DNA from: Candidatus Sulfuricurvum sp. RIFRC-1
GTDB taxonomy: Bacteria; Campylobacterota; Campylobacteria; Campylobacterales; Sulfurimonadaceae
NCBI RefSeq assembly: GCF_000310245.1
Contig: NC_020505.1
Location: forward strand, 62,001 to 126,000
DNA length: 64,000 nt
Reading direction: 5' to 3'
Part shown: positions 1 through 7,835 of the stretch, one piece after another
Layout of the letters: each line of letters starts with the position of its first letter
Position numbering within the stretch: position 1 is the stretch's first letter
Position numbers and translations under genes: made by a program
Notes under the pieces: generated by a model
Databases searched by the model: none
What the model saw: the letters and a program-made list of their open reading frames with translations, nothing else
Told to the model about the DNA's origin: nothing

Positions 1-974
1 GCCAATATGATTGATAATGCAAACAGGGCAAAAGAGATTAAGGCCATACTTTGAAACGGCGGGTAGTCGTTGTAGGAAAATAGAGCGTATGCGATAATGG
101 AAATCATAAGCAAAGCCATTCCAAATCCCCAAAACAAAATACTCACATCACTAACACGGCGTTTGCGCTCTTTGAGCCGTTTTACCGTAGTAACGATAAA
201 CCCGACCAATAACGCCCCCATAACGAGATCAAACATCCAAACAAACGGTAATGCTCCGATCAGCCAGATTGTTTTTAAAACCAAAGAAGCGGCAATCACT
301 TTAAAAGCATTTCGTTTGCACCATGAACTGTACGCGGTTGTGACGTAAAACATCTCGACGACTTGAAACGCTACCGCAATGATCAGGGCCCCGACCCATC
401 CGATCAGACCGAAGGAGTAGTGGATACTGCGGAGGGCATCGTGGGAAGCGCTAAACGCGCTGTTAGCGTATTCGCTCGCCATGATAATCCCTAAAATCGC
501 GGTAAGAGAGAGGGCGATGAGGGCTAGCCGCATCCCCCGAAGCGTGTCATGCGTAACTCCGCCAAAGAGAAGCGGAAGGATAAGATTCGCACTATAGAGG
601 ATCGAGGCACCCAAAAAGAGGGATGCAATCACAAAGAGGAGAGGAAGGGTAGTGATAAAAGCTCCGCTCAGGGAGAGGATTCCGATCACGAAAAACAGAT
701 GAATCAAAAAAGCATTCCCTGGAGCCGACGGGATAGGGCGTCCCCCCAAAACACTCTGCATCTGAAACAGGGCACCGATCATACTCATGGTGATGATTCC
801 TAAAAACATCAGATGAATCGCTGCAAGAGAAAAGGGATGATTGGGGATTAGAACCGTGTGAGGGTTAAAAAAGATGATTGCGCACAGGACTAACCCAAAG
901 AGGGGAACGGTGAGAAAAAAGCGCATGACCACCGAAAGAGGAGGGGCTTGATCGAGGGAAAGACCATTATACAT
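1..974 (-). CDS. Polytopic membrane protein, heme-copper-oxidase-like (partial)
   Basis: The gene runs off the left edge, so its C-terminus is missing; about 324 residues are visible. It is very hydrophobic, with roughly eight or nine membrane segments. Two helices have patterns reminiscent of small heme-copper-oxidase-like or NnrS-like proteins: an IHLMFLG...GALFQM segment and an IHYSFGLIGWVGAL...VVEMFYV segment, each starting with His. The start ATG overlaps the end of the DUF2249 gene by 8 bases, so the two are probably translationally coupled. Together with the upstream hemerythrin and FNR-type site, this suggests a role in NO, oxygen or nitrosative stress at the inner membrane. That role is inferred, and the family assignment is moderate. 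Confidence 0.6.
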   Translation of the reverse strand, partial: MYNGLSLDQAPPLSVVMRFFLTVPLFGLVLCAIIFFNPHTVLIPNHPFSLAAIHLMFLGIITMSMIGALFQMQSVLGGRPIPSAPGNAFLIHLFFVIGILSLSGAFITTLPLLFVIASLFLGASILYSANLILPLLFGGVTHDTLRGMRLALIALSLTAILGIIMASEYANSAFSASHDALRSIHYSFGLIGWVGALIIAVAFQVVEMFYVTTAYSSWCKRNAFKVIAASLVLKTIWLIGALPFVWMFDLVMGALLVGFIVTTVKRLKERKRRVSDVSILFWGFGMALLMISIIAYALFSYNDYPPFQSMALISFALFALSIIL

Positions 975-1209
975 CGGTGTGCTCCAGTGCGAGTGTGGGA
1001 CTGCGGGTAATGTAAATATGCCAAAGATCATCTCTCTCCATGACACTGAGATATCGACCGCCGTTTTTGGTAATGATCTCAAAAAGCGGGATCGGTTCAC
1101 GTCGGTGGATCATATGAATCACCTCTTCACCCTTCAGTTTTTTAAAACGATCTACCGCCATTTCCAATGGGATCGGATGGTCGAATTCTCGGGTGTCGAG
1201 GAGGATCAT
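967..1209 (-). CDS. DUF2249 domain protein
   Basis: An 80-residue protein that is essentially one DUF2249 domain. It begins with an LDTRE motif near the N-terminus and has a basic central part (residues about 30-40) leading into a GGRYLSVMERDDLWHIYI-type strand pattern. DUF2249 is a small TusA-like fold often found next to hemerythrins and respiratory or nitric-oxide genes; its biochemical role is not known. The start codon shares one base with the hemerythrin stop (TAATG), and its own end overlaps the next membrane gene, so the three genes form one operon. Confidence 0.75.
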   Translation of the reverse strand: MILLDTREFDHPIPLEMAVDRFKKLKGEEVIHMIHRREPIPLFEIITKNGGRYLSVMERDDLWHIYITRSPTLALEHTDV

Positions 1210-1640
1210 TACGCCATATCCTTAAGTGTTTGAATCATTGACTCTGCATCGTCGCCTAAAGCGCGGTCGATCATCGGATAGAGCATTTGTTCCTCTTTCA
1301 TGTTGTGCTGCTGGAGCATAATCATCATCGACTCTCCGATTCCGAAAAAATCATCATTGCGGTTTTCACCCAGAGCAAGACGCATCGATTCGAGGAGACT
1401 GCGTAACTGCTGATGTTCATATCGCATCATTTGCGTCGGTCCCCCCATCATCCCTGTCCGTTGTTCAAAGGTGAGAAAGAGTTCACGTTCTTCCATATCG
1501 AAATGGTGATTGGTCGCTTGGTAAAACGATTCGAACAATGTTTTGGCTTCGTCAGTTTTTTTGTCTGCAAGTGCATTTTCCGCTTCGGTGTAAAGATGAT
1601 CGCATGCTCTGTGATCGTCACGCATAAACTCGAAAATCAT
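1209..1640 (-). CDS. Hemerythrin-like domain protein
   Basis: A 143-residue all-helical protein with the ligand pattern of a hemerythrin HHE domain: His10 and His15 in the first helix, His45/His46 with Glu50-Glu51, His76, and a final H112-NMKEE segment (Glu116). These residues would hold a non-heme di-iron centre that binds O2 or NO. It is the first gene of a set with DUF2249 and a membrane protein. A likely FNR-type binding site and a TATACT element lie just upstream, so expression is probably raised under low oxygen or nitrosative conditions. The fold call is firm; the ligand is inference. Confidence 0.85.
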   Translation of the reverse strand: MIFEFMRDDHRACDHLYTEAENALADKKTDEAKTLFESFYQATNHHFDMEERELFLTFEQRTGMMGGPTQMMRYEHQQLRSLLESMRLALGENRNDDFFGIGESMMIMLQQHNMKEEQMLYPMIDRALGDDAESMIQTLKDMA

Positions 1641-1669
1641 GGTTATTCCTTTATCATTTTAAGTACGAC

Positions 1670-1714
1670 AGTATAAAAGGATCAAAGCGTATCGTTCTTG
1701 ACGAATATCAAGAA
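1670..1714 (-). promoter_or_regulatory. FNR/CRP-type operator and -10 element for the hemerythrin operon
   Basis: Bases 1695-1714 form a perfect inverted repeat, TTCTTGA-N6-TCAAGAA. Its core differs from the FNR consensus TTGAT-N4-ATCAA by one base. On the minus strand a TATACT hexamer lies at 1675-1670. If transcription starts seven bases after it, the repeat is centred at -41.5, the class II activator position. The repeat begins directly after the TamB-like stop codon. No U-run follows it, so a terminator is less likely. Confidence 0.6.
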
Positions 1715-4546
1715 TTATTTTTGAATGACTTTTTTATTGTGCGGCAGGAAATCACGAAAATCTTTGATATAGATCGCGTTGATCCCCTGCCCCAACTCGT
1801 GTATATCGGCATCAAGCCGCAGCCATCGGTTCACGGTATATTGGAGTAAAACACTCGATACCGTATCGTTTTTATAGAGAATTCGGAGGTCTTTGTTGAG
1901 ACGTGCTCCCACTTCAAACCCCATTCCCCCCTCAGCGGTGGTGAGAATATTCATGGTGTCGATCTGGAGTTTTGTTGCACCGCTGATAAGCCCTTTAAGC
2001 CCTGCACCGAGCATGAAGTTGGTCGCATCGGCGCGAACGGTTGTTGTTGACGTATCCCCTCCGCTTACAGCATTTGCCGGTGAGCCGAAGAGGATATAAC
2101 TCATAATATCGTTTTGGCTCATAACCGGATCGGAGCTAAAGAGGAAAATCGGTGAATCGAGCGTATGTGTGACATAGATGAGGATTTTATGGTAATCAAC
2201 CTCATGTCCGATTGTGAGATTCAGATACGGATTGAGTGGGACATCTCCGCCGAAATAGATCTCGGAAGGTTTGATGGTAAAGTGTTTTCCCGCTGTCGTC
2301 GCACTGCCGGTTGGGATACTCACCATCCCTAAAATTTGCATAGGATCGGTCGGTTCTTTCCAGAGAGTAATATCAGGGTTGAGACGTAAATCGAGCTCTT
2401 TGGTTTTGAAATGGATCGGTTCGCGTGCCGTGATATGAAGATTTGTAGAGAGCTTAGCACTGCTTGGAGGGCGGACGTCTTGAATGATGATAATGTCATC
2501 ATCCATTACTTTGAACTGCTGCAGCGGCAAGTAGGTTATGGTCGCATCGAGTATTGTGAGCTCACCGGAGAGATTTTGGTTGGCATTGTTGTCGCGTGTA
2601 AAGATGATATCGGCCCGTGCGTGCGCTTCTCCCTCGGGGCCTTTATAGCTAAAACGCTCTGATCGGAGCCGTAAAGCAGCGCTAAGATCATTTTGGATAC
2701 TTCCTGTGAGGAGCAAGCTATCATAAACCCACAACTCATCGACGATAATGCCACCTACACCATCTAGATGCATGTGCGATCTCTTGTCGCTAAAGATAGG
2801 ATGATCGGCCACTTCGAAGCGGTAACGATTGAGGGTGATATTTCCATCCCGATAATCGATATTCATACTTCCCTCTGTACCGGCATAGGCGCGTTGAGAA
2901 TCGAGTACGGCGGCGTACCATGGAATTTTGAGTTCACTTTTGATGGTGAGGGTATCGGTAAAATCGATGTGGGTACGGGCCCGTATTTCCGCATCGTAGT
3001 ACTCACCCTGATGCAGTTCGATCGGTTCCAATTTGGAGAGGGTAGTGAACAATGAGGGGATAAGAAGATCGATGTCAACACTGTTTTGAGACGGTGAAAG
3101 GGAGCCTACGATATCAAAAAAGCCCCCTAAATAATTGCCGGAACCTTTAAGCTGTTCCCCTTTTAGGGTGGCATTAAGGGCTAAAGAAGCTCCGCTTAGC
3201 TGCAAACGTGTTGCATTGGCCTCATCATCGAGGGAGAGGAGGAGATGTTCAGGTGGTTTATGGGCCCAATTTCTCCACATCGCGGCATCTTGGGGGAGGA
3301 TGAGGTTTCCATCCAGGGAATGATGGCCGTTTAGGGTCGAAAAAGTTCCCTCAAAGCGTGCATGATCGTGGAGCGCTTTGATCTCTCCACGTAATCCAGC
3401 GGTGCTTAGGAGATACGATCCTTTAGCATCGAGCTGAAGTGTGGAAGAACGGATATGTTCCGGCAATGCTGGGATAAAGGAGAGATTTTGATCTTTACTG
3501 CGGAGTGTCAAGTTGAAACGGTCGTAATCACTGCTGAAGAGCTGGAGGATGCTTCTATCGAGTTGAAGCGTTCCGGTGAGACCTTTGAGCGAATCGGTGA
3601 ACTCTCCGTGCAGCGTGTTGGATGGGAGCGGATGCTCTGAGGTAATAATTCCGTCAAATTCCGAGGTAGTAATCCCTTCCAACGCATAACGGAGGTGTTG
3701 TTTGGTGTGTATCGAGTCATTTTCACGTATGAGTTTATAGAGTGCATCGATATCGAAATAGTCATTGTCATAAAGATAACGAAAATTCAGGGTAATTGCT
3801 TCGGCTTGAACACGGGCATCTTGTTTAGACTCTAACCGCGCGATTGCGGTTTGTAAGAGTGCCTGATTGGCAGAGAGCTCGTTGATTTTTACCCTCAATA
3901 CGCGCGGCAATGTCGTGAAGCGCCCGCTATAAGGGGCGAGTTCAGCGGTATTGGGGTAGAGATCACATAACCCTTTGAGGGAATTGTTTCGGACCACACC
4001 GTGTATTGCACCGCTCGCATAGCGTGATTTCAAGGTAGCACGAAAGGAGGCAAAATTCAGATTATCTCCGTCATAGGTGCCATTTTTACCGCTAAGATCA
4101 AGTTCAATCGGATAGGAACTTATAAGTTGGAGATTGGTGATCGATACGTCACGGAGGCGGAAAGTTGGAAACGGCCAGATGGAGTCGTCATCGCTGATAA
4201 AATCATCCAGATGGAGGCGTAAACCATCGATTTTGATCGAATCGATCGTATGCTCCCCCTCCAGCATTTTGACCAGATTGTATTTTAGTACGAGGGTTTT
4301 GGCTTCCATTTTGTCACTGCGGACGTTATGGAGGACAAACCCTTCTACGATTGATCCCTCTGCATGGCTGTAGTGGATATCGAAGGGTTCGAGAAAATAG
4401 GTATTGACGATTTCCAAACTGTCAGGGCGAAAAGCGATATACAAAGCCGCAGATGCGAGTAAAATGGCGCTATAGAGGAGAAAATGAAACGTTACAAACA
4501 AATGTTTGAGCCATCTTAGCCAAGGGAGGGATCGCAGACGCTTCAA
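1715..4546 (-). CDS. tamB: TamB-like translocation/assembly module protein (DUF490)
   Basis: About 943 residues. An N-terminal membrane anchor lies in the first 35 residues, followed by a long beta-rich region of AsmA/TamB character with repeating short strands. The C-terminal 250 residues carry the TamB_C signature region, including a GSPANAVSGG stretch and a final beta-strand ending in DFLPHNK. TamB spans the periplasm and works with a BamA-family partner in outer-membrane assembly or lipid transport. The chosen start is a TTG overlapping the TGA of the upstream TamA-like gene, with GGAG six bases ahead. An upstream in-frame start would lie inside that gene and is unlikely. Confidence 0.82.
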   Translation of the reverse strand: MKRLRSLPWLRWLKHLFVTFHFLLYSAILLASAALYIAFRPDSLEIVNTYFLEPFDIHYSHAEGSIVEGFVLHNVRSDKMEAKTLVLKYNLVKMLEGEHTIDSIKIDGLRLHLDDFISDDDSIWPFPTFRLRDVSITNLQLISSYPIELDLSGKNGTYDGDNLNFASFRATLKSRYASGAIHGVVRNNSLKGLCDLYPNTAELAPYSGRFTTLPRVLRVKINELSANQALLQTAIARLESKQDARVQAEAITLNFRYLYDNDYFDIDALYKLIRENDSIHTKQHLRYALEGITTSEFDGIITSEHPLPSNTLHGEFTDSLKGLTGTLQLDRSILQLFSSDYDRFNLTLRSKDQNLSFIPALPEHIRSSTLQLDAKGSYLLSTAGLRGEIKALHDHARFEGTFSTLNGHHSLDGNLILPQDAAMWRNWAHKPPEHLLLSLDDEANATRLQLSGASLALNATLKGEQLKGSGNYLGGFFDIVGSLSPSQNSVDIDLLIPSLFTTLSKLEPIELHQGEYYDAEIRARTHIDFTDTLTIKSELKIPWYAAVLDSQRAYAGTEGSMNIDYRDGNITLNRYRFEVADHPIFSDKRSHMHLDGVGGIIVDELWVYDSLLLTGSIQNDLSAALRLRSERFSYKGPEGEAHARADIIFTRDNNANQNLSGELTILDATITYLPLQQFKVMDDDIIIIQDVRPPSSAKLSTNLHITAREPIHFKTKELDLRLNPDITLWKEPTDPMQILGMVSIPTGSATTAGKHFTIKPSEIYFGGDVPLNPYLNLTIGHEVDYHKILIYVTHTLDSPIFLFSSDPVMSQNDIMSYILFGSPANAVSGGDTSTTTVRADATNFMLGAGLKGLISGATKLQIDTMNILTTAEGGMGFEVGARLNKDLRILYKNDTVSSVLLQYTVNRWLRLDADIHELGQGINAIYIKDFRDFLPHNKKVIQK

Positions 4547-6237
4547 AAGAGTTCTCCGATACGAAAATGGATGGCGTATTGGCTGCTGTCGTTCGGATCG
4601 ATTCCGAAATCGATTGCGATGGGTCCCACCGGTGTTACATAACGGATACCTGCTCCCACCCCCCAATAGGCATTATTGACGTAATCGGGGAGGGTGTTTT
4701 GAGATGCAAAGGTGGTATCGCTGAATAATACCCCTCGAAACTCCTGATAAATCGGGAATCGATATTCAAGTGTCCCTTCGGTGAGCGCTGAAAAACCGAC
4801 GGGGTCGCCGTCGCTGTTTTTGGGACCAAGATCACGGTAGGTGTAGGCACGGTTTGAATTCATCCCCCCTGCATAAAAACGGTATGACGATGGAACTTCT
4901 CCATCGTAAAGACGCAGCGTTCCCCATTTGAGTTTAGCTCCAAAAATATGATCCCCGATATGGGTGATATAAGCACCCGAGACGAGGCTTTTAAAATAGG
5001 TCGCATCGGAAAACACACTAGAGCGGATCGATCCGGTCAGTTTGGCGTTGAGCCAGTATCCTTCCGTCGGTTCCAGAGGTTTGTCACGGGTGTCAAAATT
5101 GAGTTCACCCAATGGAGAGGCGATAAATAAAATCGAATCGGGGAAAGTACTGATATCTTTTGATTCATAGGTTTTTGCCCGATCAAACAGCACTCCAACC
5201 ATTGCAGAAGCAGGATTGTCTTGATATTTTGCCGTTATTTTCTCATAAATACTTTCGGTTTTATACCCGTCAAAAATTTCGTTCGTATAACCGATTTCAC
5301 CTCCGAGTAGTCCCCGATTGCGCAGCGGCATGCCAACAGTTCCCGAAGCCTCTTGTTTGATTTGTGAATAGCGCAAATCAAGTGCGAGGGTTTTAAGATC
5401 ACCGAAAAAATTGCGATGTTTTAAACCGGTTTGCGCTCTAAATCCCTCATCACTGCTGTATCCCAAACCGGCGGTAAATCGGATAGGACGTTCCGCCTCT
5501 TCGATGCTGAGGCTGATAGGAACGATACTGCCGTTACGTTCGTTATCGTTTATGAGGACACGGGTAATTCCCTCTTGGGCATAGAGGGCTTCGTAGCTCA
5601 TGCGGATTGCTTCGACGCTGTAAGGGTCTCCTTCTTCGAATCGCAGCATTGACGCCGTGAGCTCTCCGTCGATGTTTGGGGTTGATTCGACACGGATTGG
5701 GCCAAAAGTACACGGTTCACCCGGTGTAGCCTCAAACAGCAAATAGGCGTGATCGGTTTCGATATCGACCCATGCTTTGGTATTGAACTGCGCATTGCAA
5801 TAGCCTGCTTCACCGTAGCGTTTTTTAATGGCCGATTTGGAAGCGGAAAAAGCTTCTTGGTCGAAGAGTTCGTCTTCATGAAGAGTAATGGCCGATGTGA
5901 TATCGAGAGGACTGTTGATTTTGATGTCCCCGATGCGTATAGGAGAATTCTCCTGAATTTTGAAGACCACCTCTTTTTCAGTGTTTTCTGAGGTGATTTT
6001 GGCGTGGTAAAAACCTTTGGAACGGTAAAAACTGCTCAGCGCCGAGACGCTTTGAGCAATGGCGATGGGCTCGATTGAAGGCTGATCTTCCCACACCTCG
6101 ATACCGTAGGGTTTCCGTAAGCCTAATACACCGTACAGGGCATCGGATTTAATTTCTTCATTGCCGCTAAATGTGATGGATAGGGGTGTGGCGAGGGTAA
6201 GAAGGGCAAATGTCATCAACACAATAATGATACGCAT
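4543..6237 (-). CDS. tamA: TamA/BamA-family outer membrane protein (POTRA plus beta-barrel)
   Basis: A 564-residue protein with a hydrophobic signal peptide (residues 1-17). About 240 residues of POTRA-type repeats follow, then a C-terminal 16-strand surface-antigen (D15) barrel. Barrel features include an LGYSSDEGFRAQ entry strand, the GGMNSNRAYTYRDLGP segment (the RGY/RAY-type lid-lock loop of Omp85 proteins), and a final IHFRIGELF strand ending in Phe. Its size and its overlap with the TamB-like gene match TamA rather than the longer BamA. The pair probably inserts certain outer-membrane proteins. Confidence 0.85.
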   Translation of the reverse strand: MRIIIVLMTFALLTLATPLSITFSGNEEIKSDALYGVLGLRKPYGIEVWEDQPSIEPIAIAQSVSALSSFYRSKGFYHAKITSENTEKEVVFKIQENSPIRIGDIKINSPLDITSAITLHEDELFDQEAFSASKSAIKKRYGEAGYCNAQFNTKAWVDIETDHAYLLFEATPGEPCTFGPIRVESTPNIDGELTASMLRFEEGDPYSVEAIRMSYEALYAQEGITRVLINDNERNGSIVPISLSIEEAERPIRFTAGLGYSSDEGFRAQTGLKHRNFFGDLKTLALDLRYSQIKQEASGTVGMPLRNRGLLGGEIGYTNEIFDGYKTESIYEKITAKYQDNPASAMVGVLFDRAKTYESKDISTFPDSILFIASPLGELNFDTRDKPLEPTEGYWLNAKLTGSIRSSVFSDATYFKSLVSGAYITHIGDHIFGAKLKWGTLRLYDGEVPSSYRFYAGGMNSNRAYTYRDLGPKNSDGDPVGFSALTEGTLEYRFPIYQEFRGVLFSDTTFASQNTLPDYVNNAYWGVGAGIRYVTPVGPIAIDFGIDPNDSSQYAIHFRIGELF

Positions 6238-6282
6238 TGCCCCTCCTCAAAATAGTATCCCCTATTTTACCGTAACATTGGT

Positions 6283-6735
6283 CTACTCTGGATAACCAGA
6301 GGATTCTTGGCCCGCTTCACACGGTACTTTTTTCATCATGACAAACCAGTTACGATCGAAAATTTTGCGGATATAACTCTCCTGATGGGGGACGAGACAT
6401 CCGGAACAGTTTTGGTGGATGGCCGTATCGGTGAGAAAGCGATCCCCGTCGGGACTCTCTATCGAGCAGGTGCTAAAAAGTGTTTTAGCCTCCTCTTGCT
6501 GAAACCCTGCATCGTTGAAGCGGAAGTTGGGGCAGGCACAGAGGTAGCAGTTTAGTGTTTCGGTATCATGGCATTTTTTATTTTCTGTATAGAGAGGACA
6601 AAAATCGTTTTCATGGATAACCATATTTTCAAATCGAAAATAGACGATCACGTCGTTGTCGCTTAAGTGCGTTAATTTTTCCATCACTTTCGCATGTTTG
6701 AGACCGTGGGCATCAAACCATTGTTTATAAGACAT
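6283..6735 (-). CDS. Cys-rich protein of unknown function
   Basis: A 150-residue soluble protein not recognised as any family. It has nine Cys residues. One cluster is CYLCACPNFRF near residue 65, flanked by FCPLY and KKCHD; a later one is NCSGCLVPH near residue 110. The spacing suggests a zinc or iron-sulfur site, but no named motif fits. It stands 45 bases upstream of the TamA-like gene. A divergent region with an inverted repeat separates it from the small ORF on the other strand. The ATG follows an AAGGA-type ribosome site. Confidence 0.6.
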   Translation of the reverse strand: MSYKQWFDAHGLKHAKVMEKLTHLSDNDVIVYFRFENMVIHENDFCPLYTENKKCHDTETLNCYLCACPNFRFNDAGFQQEEAKTLFSTCSIESPDGDRFLTDTAIHQNCSGCLVPHQESYIRKIFDRNWFVMMKKVPCEAGQESSGYPE

Positions 6736-6789
6736 AGAAAGTATCCTTGATTAATTTAACTTTATTAACGCCGATATAACAAAAACATG

Positions 6790-6829
6790 GTACTATTTTC
6801 GTTCGTTGAACCAGTGAAACTAATAGTAC
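6790..6829. repeat. Inverted repeat in a divergent promoter region
   Basis: Perfect 8-base arms GTACTATT (6790-6797) and AATAGTAC (6822-6829) are separated by 24 bases. They sit between the divergent Cys-rich gene (start 6735, minus) and the 51-residue ORF (start 6858, plus). The right arm overlaps a TAATAGT sequence that could serve as the -10 element of the plus-strand ORF. A shared operator is possible; nothing shows which protein would bind. Confidence 0.4.
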
Positions 6830-6857
6830 GTTTTGTAGGGTGCAAAAAGGGATTTTT

Positions 6858-7013
6858 ATGAAAAAAACTATCGCCAATACCAATAAATTTTTCTCTACCG
6901 CTAAAAAGCGGGAAACGATGATCGTCAATTCGGTTTATACCTCTGCCAAAGCGGAAGGTTCTAAAACCACCAAAAAAGAGTTGAAAGAACATTATCGACT
7001 TATCCATTCCTAA
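6858..7013 (+). CDS. Small protein with Fic-inhibitory motif, candidate Fic antitoxin
   Basis: A 51-residue basic ORF with an AAGGGA ribosome site five bases before ATG. Residues 29-34 read SAKAEG, which fits the [S/T]xxxE[G/N] motif of Fic-inhibitory helices. The preceding NSVYT and following SKTTKKEL resemble the helix context seen in class I Fic antitoxins such as VbhA and YhfG, which are about 55-62 residues long. Its 3' end overlaps the 3' end of the fic gene by 14 bases in tail-to-tail orientation, unlike the usual co-directional antitoxin-toxin pair. The ORF is well supported; the antitoxin role is inference. Confidence 0.5.
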   Translation: MKKTIANTNKFFSTAKKRETMIVNSVYTSAKAEGSKTTKKELKEHYRLIHS

Positions 7014-7794
7014 TCTCTTTTTCGATTTTATCAATCAATAATTGCTGCAACGGTTCATAGTTGCAGTGATACCCTTCATGTACTTTCTGAATATAATTAT
7101 CACCGCTTTTGAGGTTTAGCCCGATCATGGGCAATCCGTTTTTTGCCAAAATAATATCGCCTAAAAGTCGGCTAATTCGTCCGTTTCCCTCTCGAAAAGG
7201 GTGGATAAACAAAAACTCGCTCAACAAAAGGGATAAATCCGCTGTGATCGATTCTATATCCTCATATCGTTTTTTAGAAACTTCTTTGATTAGAATGTTC
7301 AAATCGGGTAGTCCATTGAGAAATTCAAGTCTCCATGTCCACGCTTCGAGGCAATCTCCTTTGCTCATTTCGACTGTTCTAATCTCTCCCGCAAAGGGAT
7401 AAATCGATTCAAAAACGTTCTTATGCCATTTTTTGACGGTATTGAAACCGAATGATCTCGAAATATCGAAATTTACGACCAAATTGCTGTAAAGTTCGAG
7501 CAGTTTTAAATCCTCGTGCTTTTGGATCAAATCGCTATCGGTAGATTTGAGATAGTTGATACATACCCCGTTGGCAGTCATGATCTTTTGAATGTCATTG
7601 CTCTCCCAATGATTCCACGGGTTTGAGATAATGTGTTCAGAGATTAATTCGTTACATTCCAGGTTCACTTTATCGAGAATATTTTTTGGTGGCTTCGTTG
7701 ATTTGAAGTATCGTGTATCTGTTTCGTACCAATATTGGATAGGGGTATTATGGGTAGTTTTAAAAGTATAAAGGAGGTATTTGGATTTAATCAT
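7000..7794 (-). CDS. fic: Fic domain protein (probable AMP-transferase)
   Basis: A 264-residue protein with the canonical catalytic motif HPFREGNGR at residues 198-206. The typical flap region IYPFAGEIRTVEMSKG lies at about 131-146. Fic enzymes usually transfer AMP from ATP to Ser, Thr or Tyr of a target protein, using the His of this motif. No [S/T]xxxE[G/N] inhibitory helix was found in the N-terminal or C-terminal part, so the enzyme would need a separate inhibitor (class I). A TATAAT element at 7840-7835 on the minus strand overlaps the cobQ stop, so fic may have its own promoter. Confidence 0.88.
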   Translation of the reverse strand: MIKSKYLLYTFKTTHNTPIQYWYETDTRYFKSTKPPKNILDKVNLECNELISEHIISNPWNHWESNDIQKIMTANGVCINYLKSTDSDLIQKHEDLKLLELYSNLVVNFDISRSFGFNTVKKWHKNVFESIYPFAGEIRTVEMSKGDCLEAWTWRLEFLNGLPDLNILIKEVSKKRYEDIESITADLSLLLSEFLFIHPFREGNGRISRLLGDIILAKNGLPMIGLNLKSGDNYIQKVHEGYHCNYEPLQQLLIDKIEKEIRNG

Positions 7795-7835
7795 TGTCTG
7801 TTCGTTATAAAAATCCTATTCAAAACGGTCGTTTA

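Noticed and set aside
549-803. Plus-strand ORF of 84 codons with a Lys/Glu-rich product
   Set aside because: It lies fully antisense to the minus-strand membrane gene at 1-974; its charged repeats are the complement of hydrophobic codons.
1695-1714. Inverted repeat as a terminator of the TamB-like gene
   Set aside because: No T-run follows the stem on the minus strand, and its spacing to TATACT fits an activator site better.
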